Source: Microbacterium natoriense
Lineage (GTDB): Bacteria > Actinomycetota > Actinomycetes > Actinomycetales > Microbacteriaceae
Direction: 5' to 3'
Assembly (NCBI RefSeq): GCF_030816295.1
Contig: NZ_JAUSXV010000001.1
Coordinates: 1,984,001-2,048,000 of the forward strand
Length of the DNA: 64,000 bases
The notes beneath the pieces are model-generated. The model ran no database searches, was not told the DNA's origin, and saw nothing but the letters and a program-made list of their open reading frames with translations. Shown one piece after another: positions 41,535 through 50,821 of the stretch (position 1 is its first letter; the number at the start of each line of letters is the position of its first letter). A program made the position numbers and the translations under genes.

Positions 41535-43013
41535 TCAGTGGCCTGAGGGGAAGTCCCCACCGGCATCGTCTGCAGGCTTGCTGACGAACGGGCTCAGGGC
41601 CACGGCCGCGAGAGAGATGATCGCGGCGATCAGAAACGCCATGCGCGCGCCGGGAGCCCCGGCGACCGCGGAGGTCAGCCCCTCAGTCTCGCCGGAGTGC
41701 AGGATCGCCGAGTACGTGACCGTCAGCACGGCCACACCCGCCGCTCCCGCGACCTGCTGAAGGGTGTTGAGCACTGCCGAGCCGTGTGAGTACAGCGACC
41801 GCTGCAGCGAGCCGAGCGACGCGGAGAACAGCGGCGTGAACGACATCGCCAGGCCGACCGACATCGCCGACTGCACGATGATCAGCACCCACCACACGGT
41901 GTGCTCGCCGACCGTCGAGTAGTAGAACAGCGCTGCCGACACGAGGATCGTCCCCGGGATGAGCAGTGTGCGGGTGCCGCGTGTGTCGTAGACCCGGCCC
42001 ATCACAGGACCGAGCAGACCCATCAGCACCGAACCGGGCAGCAGGATCAGTCCGGACTCCAGCGAGCCCAGACCGGCGACGTTCTGCAGGTACTGCGGCA
42101 GCAGCGTCAAGGTGCCGAACATCGACAGCGCGAGGATCGACATGATCACGACGCCGAAGGTGAAGTTGCGCGAGCGGAACACGCGCAGATCGAGCAGGGC
42201 GTCGTCGATGCGCTGCAGCACCAGCTGACGCCAGACGAACAGGCCGAGGGCGATCGCGCCGACGACGAGCGAGATGATGCCGATGGACTCGCCGGAACCG
42301 CCCTCGCCGCCGAACTGGCTGAGACCGAACACCACGCCGCCGAAGCCGAGAGCCGCGAGCGGGATGGACAGCACATCGAGCGGCACCTTGCGGGTCTCGC
42401 CGAGGTTCGTCATCCACTTCGCGCCCATCGCGAGCGAGACGATCGCGATCGGCAGGATGATGGCGAACAGCGCGCGCCAGTTGAAGACCTCGAGCACGGC
42501 GCCGGCGAGCGTCGGGCCGATCGCGGGCGCGAGCGAGATCACCATTCCGACGCGGCCCATCATGCGCCCGCGCGACTGCGGCGGCACGACGTTCATGATC
42601 GTGGTCATCAGCAGCGGCATCATGATGCCGGTACCGCTGGCCTGGATCACGCGGCCGACGAGCAGCATGGGGAATCCGGGCGCCAGCAGGGAGACGAGCG
42701 TGCCGACCGAGAAGGCGATCATCGCGGCGATGAACACCTGTCGGGTCGTGAACCGCTGAAGGATGAACCCGGTGGTCGGGATGACCACCGCCATCGTGAG
42801 CATGAACGCACTCGTCAGCCACTGGCCGAGCTCGGGCGGGATGCCGAGATCGGTGTTCAGGTGCGGGATCGCGATGCCCATCGTCGTCTCGTTGAGGATC
42901 GCGACGAAGGCGGCGACGAGGAGCAGCCAGATCACCCGCATGTCCCTCGCCGAGATGGCTCCGGGTGCGGTGGCAGGGGGCGTGGAGATGGAGCCGGTGT
43001 CGACGGCAGACAT
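41535..43013 (-). CDS. MFS multidrug efflux transporter, DHA2 (14-helix) type
   Basis: A 492-residue major-facilitator protein of the 14-helix drug:proton antiporter group. Early helix LVAAFVAILNETTMGIAIPHL, LGIPPELGQWLTSAFMLTMAVVIPTTG and LLVGRVIQASGTGIMMPLLMTTI with VPPQSRGRMMGRVG fit the DHA2 motifs; the last helix region is VLTVTYSAILHSGE and RMAFLIAAIISLAAVALSPFV. AGGAGG precedes the ATG. It ends 19 bases from the stop of the small plus-strand gene. Substrate unknown. Confidence 0.93.
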   Translation of the reverse strand: MSAVDTGSISTPPATAPGAISARDMRVIWLLLVAAFVAILNETTMGIAIPHLNTDLGIPPELGQWLTSAFMLTMAVVIPTTGFILQRFTTRQVFIAAMIAFSVGTLVSLLAPGFPMLLVGRVIQASGTGIMMPLLMTTIMNVVPPQSRGRMMGRVGMVISLAPAIGPTLAGAVLEVFNWRALFAIILPIAIVSLAMGAKWMTNLGETRKVPLDVLSIPLAALGFGGVVFGLSQFGGEGGSGESIGIISLVVGAIALGLFVWRQLVLQRIDDALLDLRVFRSRNFTFGVVIMSILALSMFGTLTLLPQYLQNVAGLGSLESGLILLPGSVLMGLLGPVMGRVYDTRGTRTLLIPGTILVSAALFYYSTVGEHTVWWVLIIVQSAMSVGLAMSFTPLFSASLGSLQRSLYSHGSAVLNTLQQVAGAAGVAVLTVTYSAILHSGETEGLTSAVAGAPGARMAFLIAAIISLAAVALSPFVSKPADDAGGDFPSGH

Positions 43014-43168
43014 GGGGCCTCCTGAAGGCGTAGCGAAGAGGGGGAACGTGCGAGTGCACCAGAGTCATTCAGCGTAACGGGATCCTCAGACATTTCATTC
43101 CGAACTCCCAGGAATCCGCTCCAGGCAGAACCGCTCCTCGTGTCGACGCCGCTGAGTACGCTGACAGG

Positions 43169-45214
43169 ATGAGCATGGGCGGCGGACGAGGCGGATTCCA
43201 CGGGGTGGATGCGCAGGCGCAACGCCGTATCAACGCGGCCGCCCCGCGCATCGACAGGTTGGGCGCGCGCGTGATCTCGCTGTTCCGCCCGTACCTGTGG
43301 CGCATCGGCTTCACCGCCGCGCTCGTGATCGTCGGAGCGGCGATCGCGGTGATCCCGCCGCTGATCGTGCAGCGCATCTTCGACGACGCGCTGTTCCCGG
43401 TCGCCGGTGGCGGTCCGCAGCTCGACCTGCTGCTTCGTCTCGTGCTCGCGACCATCGGGCTGTTCCTGCTCTCGGCCGCCCTCGGCGTCACGCAGACGTG
43501 GCTGACCTCGACCGTGGGAAACAGCGTGACCGGCGACCTGAGAGTGCGCCTGTTCGAGCATCTGCAGGCGATGGAGCTCGGGTTCTTCACGCGCACGAAG
43601 ACCGGCGTGATCCAGTCGCGTCTGCAGAACGACGTGGGCGGAGTCTCGGGGGTGCTGACGAACACCGTCACCAGCATCCTCGGCAACACGGTGACGGTCG
43701 TCGCGTCCCTCGTGGCGATGATCCTCATCGACTGGCGCCTGACCCTGATCGCCGTCGTGCTCATGCCGTTCCTCATCCTCGTGCAGCGCCGGGTCGGTCA
43801 GCTGCGTGCCCGCATCGCGGGGGAGACGCAGGAATCGCTCTCCGAACTCACCTCGATCACGCAGGAGACGTTGAGCGTCTCCGGCATCCTGCTGTCGAAG
43901 TCGTTCAACCGGCAGCGCACCGAGGCTGCCCGCTACCAGGCCGAGAACCGCAACCAGGTCAAGCTGCAGGTGCGGCGGGCGATGAGCGGGCAGGGCTTCT
44001 TCGCCGTCGTGCAGGTGCTGATGTCGTCCGTCCCCGCGATCATCTACCTCGTCTCGGGCTATCTGATCGCGGGAGGAACAGGCGCGATCACGGCGGGCAC
44101 CGTCGTCGCCTTCACGACCGTGCAGGCGCGTCTGCTGATGCCGCTGATGGGTCTGATGAGGGTGTCGCTGGACCTGCAGACCTCGCAGGCGCTGTTCGCG
44201 CGCATCTTCGAGTACCTCGATCTCGTCCCCGAGATCACCGACGCACCGGACGCCGTGCCTGTCGACGAGGCGCCCGGTCCGCGCGGACGCATCGAGTTCC
44301 GCGACGTGGTGTTCCGCTATCCGGACGCCGCGCCCGATACGCGCCCGACTCTGCAGGGGGTCTCGTTCGTCGCCGAACCGGGACGGCACGTGGCCTTCGT
44401 CGGGCCCTCCGGCGCGGGCAAGACGACGATCCTGTATCTCGCCCCGAGGCTGTACGAGGCGCACGGCGGTTCGGTGATGTTCGCGGGTGCCGATGTGCGC
44501 ACGCTGACCCAGGAGTCGATCATCGACCAGATCGGGATCGTGTCGCAGGAGACCTATCTTTTCCACGCCACGATCCGCGAGAACCTGCTGTACGCGAAGC
44601 CCGGCGCGACCGACGACGAGATGATCGCCGCGTGCACGGCGGCCAACATCCACCACATCATCGCGGGCTTCGAGCAGGGCTACGACACCGTGGTCGGTGA
44701 ACGCGGCTACCGGCTCTCAGGCGGAGAGAAGCAGCGCATCGCGATCGCACGGGTGCTGCTGAAGGATCCGCCAGTGCTGCTGCTCGACGAAGCCACGTCG
44801 GCGCTGGACACCGTGTCGGAGCGCGTGGTGCAGGAGGCGCTCGACGAGGCCGCGAAGGGACGCACCACCCTGACGATCGCGCACCGGCTCTCGACGGTCA
44901 TGGGCGCCGACATGATCCACGTGCTCGACGCGGGAGCCATCGTGGAGTCGGGGACGCACGCGGAGCTGCTCGCGCATGGCGGGCTGTACGCCGAGCTCGC
45001 CGAGCAGCAGGTGGCGGCTTCGAGGGTCCTTGCGACCGAAGCGGTGCTCGAAGAGGAGGTCACGGGCGGGGCCGAGGCACCGCTCGCCGAACGCCGCGCC
45101 GATCGGGCGCCCGCGGACTCGGCGGGAGCCGACGCCGTGGCCGCGCTCACGGCGCCGGTCCCGCTGCTCGACGCGCCACGCGTCGACGACCGGGTCTATC
45201 CGACCGAAGACTGA
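43169..45214 (+). CDS. ABC exporter half-transporter (permease plus ATPase)
   Basis: A 681-residue fused exporter: six-helix transmembrane domain (residues ~35-330), then ATPase with Walker A FVGPSGAGKTTILYL, Q-loop IVSQETYLF, signature YRLSGGEKQRIAIARVL and Walker B VLLLDEATSALD. It has an unusual C-terminal tail of ~70 residues, rich in Ala and Glu (ATEAVLEEEVTGGAEAP onward). It probably dimerises to export lipid or drug. TACGCT lies exactly six bases upstream of the ATG. It diverges from the MFS gene, sharing a 155-base gap. Confidence 0.92.
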   Translation: MSMGGGRGGFHGVDAQAQRRINAAAPRIDRLGARVISLFRPYLWRIGFTAALVIVGAAIAVIPPLIVQRIFDDALFPVAGGGPQLDLLLRLVLATIGLFLLSAALGVTQTWLTSTVGNSVTGDLRVRLFEHLQAMELGFFTRTKTGVIQSRLQNDVGGVSGVLTNTVTSILGNTVTVVASLVAMILIDWRLTLIAVVLMPFLILVQRRVGQLRARIAGETQESLSELTSITQETLSVSGILLSKSFNRQRTEAARYQAENRNQVKLQVRRAMSGQGFFAVVQVLMSSVPAIIYLVSGYLIAGGTGAITAGTVVAFTTVQARLLMPLMGLMRVSLDLQTSQALFARIFEYLDLVPEITDAPDAVPVDEAPGPRGRIEFRDVVFRYPDAAPDTRPTLQGVSFVAEPGRHVAFVGPSGAGKTTILYLAPRLYEAHGGSVMFAGADVRTLTQESIIDQIGIVSQETYLFHATIRENLLYAKPGATDDEMIAACTAANIHHIIAGFEQGYDTVVGERGYRLSGGEKQRIAIARVLLKDPPVLLLDEATSALDTVSERVVQEALDEAAKGRTTLTIAHRLSTVMGADMIHVLDAGAIVESGTHAELLAHGGLYAELAEQQVAASRVLATEAVLEEEVTGGAEAPLAERRADRAPADSAGADAVAALTAPVPLLDAPRVDDRVYPTED

Positions 45215-45218
45215 AAGC

Positions 45219-45992
45219 TCAATGCGCTGACAGGCCGCCGTCGACGAACAGCGAGTGCCCCGTGACGTAGGCGGAGCCCGCGCCGGCGAGGAACACGGAC
45301 GCCCCCGCGAAGTCGCCGGGCACGCCGTTGCGGCCGATCATCGTCCGCGAGGCGAGAGCTGCGATCTGCACCGGATCCTCCTGCAGCCGCGCGTTCAGGG
45401 GAGTCAGCACGAAGCCCGGAACCAGGGTGTTGCTCGTGACGCCGGTGCCGCCCCAGGCCTCGGCCTCTGAGCGCATGAGGGATTCGACCGCGCCTTTGGA
45501 GACGCCGTAGATGCCGCTGCCGACGAAGGCGCGGTGCGCCTGCTGCGAGCTGATGTGGATGAGGCGGCCGTAGCCGCGCTCGGCCATGCCGACCGCGTAG
45601 CGCTGTCCGAGGAGGAACGGCGCGAGCGAGTTCACCGTCATCGTGGCATCCCAGTCGTCCTCCGTGATCTCGGCGAATGCGGGGCGGATGTTGATGCCCG
45701 CCGAGTTCACGAGGATGTCGGGTTCGCCGAACGGCTCGGTCGCGGTCTCGGCCACCGCGCGGATGCCGTCGCGCGTGCTCAGGTCGCCGACCACGCCCGC
45801 GGCGCGGCAGCCGGCATCCGTCAGTTCGCGCACGGTGTCCTCGACGCGCTCGGATCCGCGGGCGACGATGACGGTGGCGGCGCCGGCTCGGGCGAGTGCG
45901 GTGGCGATGCCGCGCCCGATGCCCGAGCTGCCGCCGGTCACGATCGCGGTGCGACCGTCCAGGCCGAAGAGGGAGTTCAGATAGTCGTTCAT
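45219..45992 (-). CDS. SDR-family oxidoreductase (gluconate/2-deoxy-gluconate dehydrogenase-like)
   Basis: A 257-residue short-chain dehydrogenase: cofactor motif VTGGSSGIGRGIATAL, NSAGINIRP, the catalytic serine (HISSQQAHR) and GIYGVSKGAVESL (Tyr and Lys). The C-terminal VTGHSLFVDGGLSAH is typical of classical SDRs. The N-terminal LFGLDGRTAIVTGG and sequence feel point toward gluconate 5-dehydrogenase/KduD-like enzymes, but the substrate is not certain. AGGACTTCC precedes the ATG. It ends five bases from the exporter stop. Confidence 0.88.
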   Translation of the reverse strand: MNDYLNSLFGLDGRTAIVTGGSSGIGRGIATALARAGAATVIVARGSERVEDTVRELTDAGCRAAGVVGDLSTRDGIRAVAETATEPFGEPDILVNSAGINIRPAFAEITEDDWDATMTVNSLAPFLLGQRYAVGMAERGYGRLIHISSQQAHRAFVGSGIYGVSKGAVESLMRSEAEAWGGTGVTSNTLVPGFVLTPLNARLQEDPVQIAALASRTMIGRNGVPGDFAGASVFLAGAGSAYVTGHSLFVDGGLSAH

Positions 45993-46102
45993 GGAAGTCC
46001 TGATTCTGGAGAACGCGGACGGACGCCGTTCACAGCGGCGCGCCGAGTGCAGACAGGCCGCCTCGCGCGAGCGTCATCTGGGTTCTCCGAGACGGGCCGC
46101 GG

Positions 46103-47050
46103 TCACCAGGCGAGCGCCGCGACGAGAGAAGGATCGGGGTGGGCGTCGGCGAACTCGGGCAGTGACCGCAGCTCGGCGATGAACGCCGTGACCTCCGCGG
46201 CGTATGCGGGGTCGGGATGGGTGCCGGCGATCTCCTGGAGCGGCGGCACGTCCATGGTGAGGATGAGTTCGAGCCTAGCGGTCACCGCACGGTGCGCTCC
46301 GGCATCCCGCAGCACGGCGATGCCGCCGCGCAGAGCGGCGAGATAGTCCCGAAGAACGGGGAGTCGCGCTCTGCTCTGCGTGATCGATGTGCCATCGGCG
46401 CGCAACCGCCACTGCACGAGCGCGTCGGGGATGACGTCGAACGCGCGAGCGCCCGTGTACATGCGCTGCGCGACGATCTGATCCTCGTAGGCGACGCCTT
46501 CGGGAAACCGCAGATCCGCCCAGAACTCCGTGCGGCTCATCTTCGACCAGGCGACGATGTTCGCGGACGCGCGGGGATGCTCGAAGATCGTCGTGCCGAG
46601 ACGTGCCGGGTCGGTGGCCGCAGCGACCCAGGGCTGCACGCGACCGGGCAGGTAGCGCTCCCCGTCGAAGCGCGAGCGCACGTACGCTGCGGCCACGAAG
46701 TCGCTGCCGGTCTCGACGAGCGTGGTGGTGAACCTCTCGAGAGCCGTGGGGGCGAGCTCGTCATCGCCGTCGAGGAAGCCGAGGAACTCGGTGTCGACCA
46801 GGGCGAGTCCGGCATTGCGGGCGCCGCCGAGGCCGATCGACTCCTCGTGCCGGACGGCGCGGAATCGCGGGTCGGATGCCGCGGCATCCGCGAAGACGGC
46901 GGCCGTCGCGTCCGTCGAGCCGTCATCGATGAGGATCGCCTGCCATCGGGACTCCGACTGCGCACGCAGCGATTCGAGGGCGGCCGGGGCGAATGCGGCG
47001 ATGTCGCGACCGGGGACGATCACGGTCACGATCGGAGCGGATGCAGTCAC
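46103..47050 (-). CDS. GT2-family glycosyltransferase
   Basis: A 315-residue GT-A fold enzyme: VTVIVPGRDIAAFAPAALESL then AILIDDGSTDATAAVFADAA (nucleotide binding), GGARNAGLALVDTEFLGFLDGDDE (DxD-type metal site). The last ~110 residues are helical. It may add a sugar to a cell-wall glycan or teichoic-like polymer. The start is a GTG with TAGACT exactly six bases upstream (47057-47062). The dispersed repeat cluster lies just upstream. Confidence 0.88.
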   Translation of the reverse strand: MTASAPIVTVIVPGRDIAAFAPAALESLRAQSESRWQAILIDDGSTDATAAVFADAAASDPRFRAVRHEESIGLGGARNAGLALVDTEFLGFLDGDDELAPTALERFTTTLVETGSDFVAAAYVRSRFDGERYLPGRVQPWVAAATDPARLGTTIFEHPRASANIVAWSKMSRTEFWADLRFPEGVAYEDQIVAQRMYTGARAFDVIPDALVQWRLRADGTSITQSRARLPVLRDYLAALRGGIAVLRDAGAHRAVTARLELILTMDVPPLQEIAGTHPDPAYAAEVTAFIAELRSLPEFADAHPDPSLVAALAW

Positions 47051-47088
47051 CAGCCGAGTCTATGGCGGCCTACCCGCTCCGGGGCTCA

Positions 47089-47340
47089 CTGGTCGTTGAG
47101 CGAGCGCAGCGAGACGAAACGCCTCGTGCTGCATGCGGCCTTCCGTGCAGCGATCGGATCCGCGTTTCGTCTCAGTCGCTTCGCTCCTTCGCTCAACGAC
47201 CCGAGGCTGACTGGTCGTTGAGCGAGCATAGCGAGACGAAACGCAAGGACCCGAGACCCACTGGTCGTTGAGCGCGCAGCGAGACGAAACGCGACGACCC
47301 GATGCCTACTGGTCGTTGAGCGCGCAGCGAGACGAAACGC
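47089..47340. repeat. Cluster of five dispersed GGTCGTTGAGCG-type repeats
   Basis: Units of ~32-34 bases (CTGGTCGTTGAGCGAGCGCA then GCGAGACGAAACGC) at 47089-47122, 47211-47244, 47261-47292 and 47309-47340 on the plus strand, and one inverted, longer unit at 47162-47201. The first and the inverted unit could form a long hairpin. This accounts for most of the ~305-base gap (47051-47355) between the glycosyltransferase and desulfurase genes; no gene is visible in it. Confidence 0.88.
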
Positions 47341-47355
47341 GACGAGTCGCGGCAC

Positions 47356-48486
47356 TCACCCTCGGGAGACCGCGTGGACGGCTTCCGCGACGAGCGCCGC
47401 GAGTTGCCCTGCCGCGCTCTCAGGCAGCGCTGTCCTGCCGAACGTGAACCGCACCGAGGTCTGGGCGACCTCGGGCGGGATGCCGCAGGCGAGGAGCACG
47501 TGCGAAGGCTCGTCGCTCCCGGCTGCGCACGCCGACCCGCTCGACGACACGACACCACGGCGCTCCAGTTCGAGAAGCACGGCTTCGCCGCTGACGCCGG
47601 CGAACGTGAAGCTGGCCGTGCCCGGCAGGCGATGCTGAGGATCCCCGGTCAGCGCGGCCCGGGGCACGGTGGTGAGGACACCGTCGATGAACCTCCTCGT
47701 AGATGCCGCGACGCGGCTCGCGACGTCGGCGCGCTCGGCCTCCGCCAGTTCGAGTGCGGTCGCGAGCGCCACGGCCCCGGCGACGTTCTCCGTCCCCGAG
47801 CGCCGACCTCGCTCCTGCCCGCCGCCGTGCAGCAGCGGCTCCAGGGGAACGCGGCCGCGCACGGCCAACGCGCCTGTGCCCTTCGGCGCGCCGAGCTTGT
47901 GACCGGCGATCGCGATCGCGTCCGCACCCAGATCGGTCAGGGGGAGCCATCCGGCGGACTGCACCGCGTCGACGTGGAGCGGCACGCGGGCGGCGCTGGT
48001 GACCGCACGGAGCGCCGCCACGTCCTGCACCGTGCCGATCTCGTTGTTCGCGTGTCCGAGGGCCACGAGCGCGGTGTCCGGTCTCAGAGCCGCGGCGACC
48101 GCATCCGCCGTGATTCGCCCAGCGGAGTCGACGTCGAGCGGTGTCACCGTCACGCCATGGAAGCGGCGCAGGAAGTCCGCCGATTCGAGGATCGACTCGT
48201 GCTCGATCGGGGAGACGACCAGATGCCGCCGTGCGGAGCCGAGCACGATGCCCTTCACCGCGAGGTTGTTGGCCTCGGTGCCGCCGCTCGAGAAGATCAC
48301 GTCTGCCGGACGCATCCCCAGCACCCTCGCCACACGGCGGCGGGCGTCTTCCAGCGCGCTCGCCGCCGCCTCTCCGACGGTGTGATGGCTCGACGGGTTG
48401 CCGAACACGTCAGTCAGGTAGGGACGCATCGCCTCGAGCACCTCTGGCCGCACGGGCGAGGTGGCGGCGTGGTCGACGTACAGCAT
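47356..48486 (-). CDS. Cysteine desulfurase (NifS/IscS family)
   Basis: A 376-residue PLP enzyme that moves sulfur from cysteine for iron-sulfur clusters. VDHAATSPVRPEVLEAM opening, PIEHESILESADFLRR, VDAVQSAGWLPL, the Schiff-base lysine in IAGHKLGAPKGTGAL and the active-site cysteine in SSSGSACAAGSDEPS. Its ATG overlaps the nadC stop by one base (TGATG). Being the last gene of the NAD operon, it probably builds or repairs the [4Fe-4S] cluster of NadA. Confidence 0.93.
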   Translation of the reverse strand: MLYVDHAATSPVRPEVLEAMRPYLTDVFGNPSSHHTVGEAAASALEDARRRVARVLGMRPADVIFSSGGTEANNLAVKGIVLGSARRHLVVSPIEHESILESADFLRRFHGVTVTPLDVDSAGRITADAVAAALRPDTALVALGHANNEIGTVQDVAALRAVTSAARVPLHVDAVQSAGWLPLTDLGADAIAIAGHKLGAPKGTGALAVRGRVPLEPLLHGGGQERGRRSGTENVAGAVALATALELAEAERADVASRVAASTRRFIDGVLTTVPRAALTGDPQHRLPGTASFTFAGVSGEAVLLELERRGVVSSSGSACAAGSDEPSHVLLACGIPPEVAQTSVRFTFGRTALPESAAGQLAALVAEAVHAVSRG

Positions 48487-49337
48487 CAGTCGATCCTGAC
48501 GTCCAGTCCGAGGTCGAGGGCACGCGCCGAGTGCGTCAGCGCGCCGACGGAGATCACATCGACGCCGGTCTCGGCGATGCTGCGGACGGTGCCGAGGTCG
48601 ACGCCTCCCGAGGCCTCCACCTGCGCCCGATCGCCGATCAGGGCGACGCCCGCCCGCAGATCGTCGAGCGAGAAGTTGTCGAGCAGCACGGTGTGCGCCC
48701 CGCCGTCGAGCACTGCCGCGATCTGATCGAGCCGATCGACCTCCACCACCACGTGCGTGGTGTGCGGAAGCCGCGCAAATGCCGCCCGCAGTGCTGCGGC
48801 GAGGTCTGCGCCCGAGCGCTGCAGCACCGCGAGATGGTTGTCCTTCGCCATCACCGCATCCGACAGCGAGTAGCGGTGATTGTGCCCGCCGCCCGAGACG
48901 ACCGCGTGTCTTTCGAAGGCGCGCAGCCCCGGGGTGGTCTTGCGCGTGTCGGCGATGCGCGCCTTCGTGCCGTCGACCTGGCGCACGTAGCCGGCGGTCA
49001 GCGTCGCGATGCCGCTCATGCGCTGCGTGAAGTTCAACGCGACGCGCTCGGCGGTGAGGATGCCGCGGGCCGAGCCCGATACCGATGCCAGCACGTCGCC
49101 TGGCGAGAACTCGTCTCCGTCGCCGACGTGCACGTCGGTCGTGAGGGTCGGGTCGGTCAGCGCGAAGGCGGTGGCGAAGACCTCTCCGCCGCTGAAGACG
49201 CCCGGCTCGCGGGCCACGAGGTCGGCGGTCGCCGTGGCGTCGGCCGGCAGCAGAGCGGTACTGGTGAGGTCGCCCCACGGTGCGTCCTCCTCCAAGGCGG
49301 CGCCGACGACGCGGTTGATGGTGGCGGCGGTGAGCAT
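48486..49337 (-). CDS. nadC: Nicotinate-nucleotide pyrophosphorylase (carboxylating)
   Basis: Third step of de novo NAD synthesis: quinolinate and PRPP give nicotinate mononucleotide. The 283-residue type II phosphoribosyltransferase has LTAERVALNFTQRMSGIATL, TRKTTPGLRAFE, GGGHNHRYSLSDAVMAKDNH and the C-terminal VEASGGVDLGTVRSIAETGVD with VGALTHSA. It overlaps nadB and the desulfurase gene by one base each. Confidence 0.96.
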   Translation of the reverse strand: MLTAATINRVVGAALEEDAPWGDLTSTALLPADATATADLVAREPGVFSGGEVFATAFALTDPTLTTDVHVGDGDEFSPGDVLASVSGSARGILTAERVALNFTQRMSGIATLTAGYVRQVDGTKARIADTRKTTPGLRAFERHAVVSGGGHNHRYSLSDAVMAKDNHLAVLQRSGADLAAALRAAFARLPHTTHVVVEVDRLDQIAAVLDGGAHTVLLDNFSLDDLRAGVALIGDRAQVEASGGVDLGTVRSIAETGVDVISVGALTHSARALDLGLDVRID

Positions 49338-50821
49338 CAGACTCTCTCCAGTTCCGAGGTTTCGATGTGATGGGCGCCGACGCTCACGGTTCGGGTCAGA
49401 GCAGCGGATGCCGTCGTCTCGGCGAGCAGGAGGAGATTCGCATCCTCGTGCTCCGCGACGGTCACCGGTTCCGACGCGGCAGCACGCCAGGTGCGGACGA
49501 TCCCGAGAGCGTGCCCGAGACCGTCGTCTGTGCGGAGCAGCCCGACCTGCTCCCACATGAGCTGCTGCAGCGCGGCGCGCGTGAAGCGGCTCGCGTCCTC
49601 GTTCCGGTGCGGATCGGTGTCGCTGGAGACGCTCTGAGGCGACGCGAACTCATACCGGAGCGAGGGGGAATCCAGTGCCGCCGCGACGCGAGCACCGAAG
49701 ACCGCGCCCTCGAGGAGCGAGTTGCTCGCGAGGCGGTTCGCGCCGTGCACACCCGTCCGGGCGGTCTCGCCGACGGCGAAGAGTCGTGCGAGGCTCGTGC
49801 GACCGTCGAGGTCGGTGGCGATTCCGCCCATCAGATAGTGCGCCGCGGGCGTCACGGGGATGGGTTCGCGAGACCAGTCGTAGCCTCGCTCGCGCGTCAC
49901 GCGGTCGATCGTCGGGAACCGCGAGGCGAGACGGTCGCCGCCGAGCATCGTGGCGTCGAGCCGCACGGGTGAACCCTGACGGGCGGCTTGTCGCGCTATC
50001 GCGCGCGACACGACGTCACGGGGAGCGAGCTCGCCGTCGGGGTGGCTGTCGAATGCAAAGCGCCGGCCTTCGTCGTCGATCAGCGTCGCGCCCTCACCGC
50101 GCACCGCCTCGGACACGAGGAACGCCGGTTCGGACGCGAGGATCGTGGGGTGGAACTGCACGAACTCCATGTCCGCGACAGCGGCGCCGGCACGGAGAGC
50201 CGCGGCGATGCCGTCTCCCGTGGTGCCGACCGGGTTCGTCGTGTGCGAATACAAGTGCCCCGCGCCGCCGGTCGCGAGGATGACAGCATCCGCCTCGGCA
50301 TCCGACGCCTGACCGTCGATCAGCATGCGGATGCCGTGCACCGCGCCGCCCCGCACCAGGAGGTCGACCAGGAACGCCTGCTCGACAACCTCGATCGTCG
50401 TCCGGCGGACGGCCGCGACCAGCGCCTGCGAGATCGCCGCCCCTGTCGCGTCGCCACCCGCGTGGACGATGCGCGCGTGGCTGTGAGCCGCCTCCCGCCC
50501 GAGCATGAGCTCGCCGTCGGGCGAGCGGTCGAACGCCACGCCTCGCGCGATCAGCTCGGCGATGCGGGTGGATCCTTCGTGCACGAGCACGTCGACGGCA
50601 GCGGCGTCGGACAGCCCCGCGCCCGCGTTCACGGTGTCGATCGCGTGCCTCTGAGCCGAGTCCCTCGGTCCGTACACGCCCGCGACACCGCCCTGCGCGA
50701 AGCCCGTGCTGCCGTCGCCGAGAGCCCCCTTCGTGACGATGCGGACGCGATGCCCCGCCTCGTGCGCGTGGAGTGCGGCTGTCAGGCCGGCGATGCCCGA
50801 GCCGACGATGACGACGTTCAT
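49337..50821 (-). CDS. nadB: L-aspartate oxidase
   Basis: FAD enzyme oxidising aspartate to iminoaspartate, the substrate of NadA. The 494-residue sequence opens with the dinucleotide fold VVIVGSGIAGLTAALHA, then the flavin-binding GSTGFAQGGVAGV, GGAGHLYSHTTNPVGTTGDG, FVQFHPT, and the substrate-binding PAAHYLMGGIATDLDGRTS with GLFAVGETARTGVHGANRLASNSLLE (here ARLFAVGE). Its ATG overlaps the nadA stop by four bases. Confidence 0.96.
   Translation of the reverse strand: MNVVIVGSGIAGLTAALHAHEAGHRVRIVTKGALGDGSTGFAQGGVAGVYGPRDSAQRHAIDTVNAGAGLSDAAAVDVLVHEGSTRIAELIARGVAFDRSPDGELMLGREAAHSHARIVHAGGDATGAAISQALVAAVRRTTIEVVEQAFLVDLLVRGGAVHGIRMLIDGQASDAEADAVILATGGAGHLYSHTTNPVGTTGDGIAAALRAGAAVADMEFVQFHPTILASEPAFLVSEAVRGEGATLIDDEGRRFAFDSHPDGELAPRDVVSRAIARQAARQGSPVRLDATMLGGDRLASRFPTIDRVTRERGYDWSREPIPVTPAAHYLMGGIATDLDGRTSLARLFAVGETARTGVHGANRLASNSLLEGAVFGARVAAALDSPSLRYEFASPQSVSSDTDPHRNEDASRFTRAALQQLMWEQVGLLRTDDGLGHALGIVRTWRAAASEPVTVAEHEDANLLLLAETTASAALTRTVSVGAHHIETSELERV

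Noticed and set aside
47089..47340. A CRISPR array
   Set aside because: Repeat units vary, one is inverted, spacers are irregular and share sequence, and no cas gene is present.
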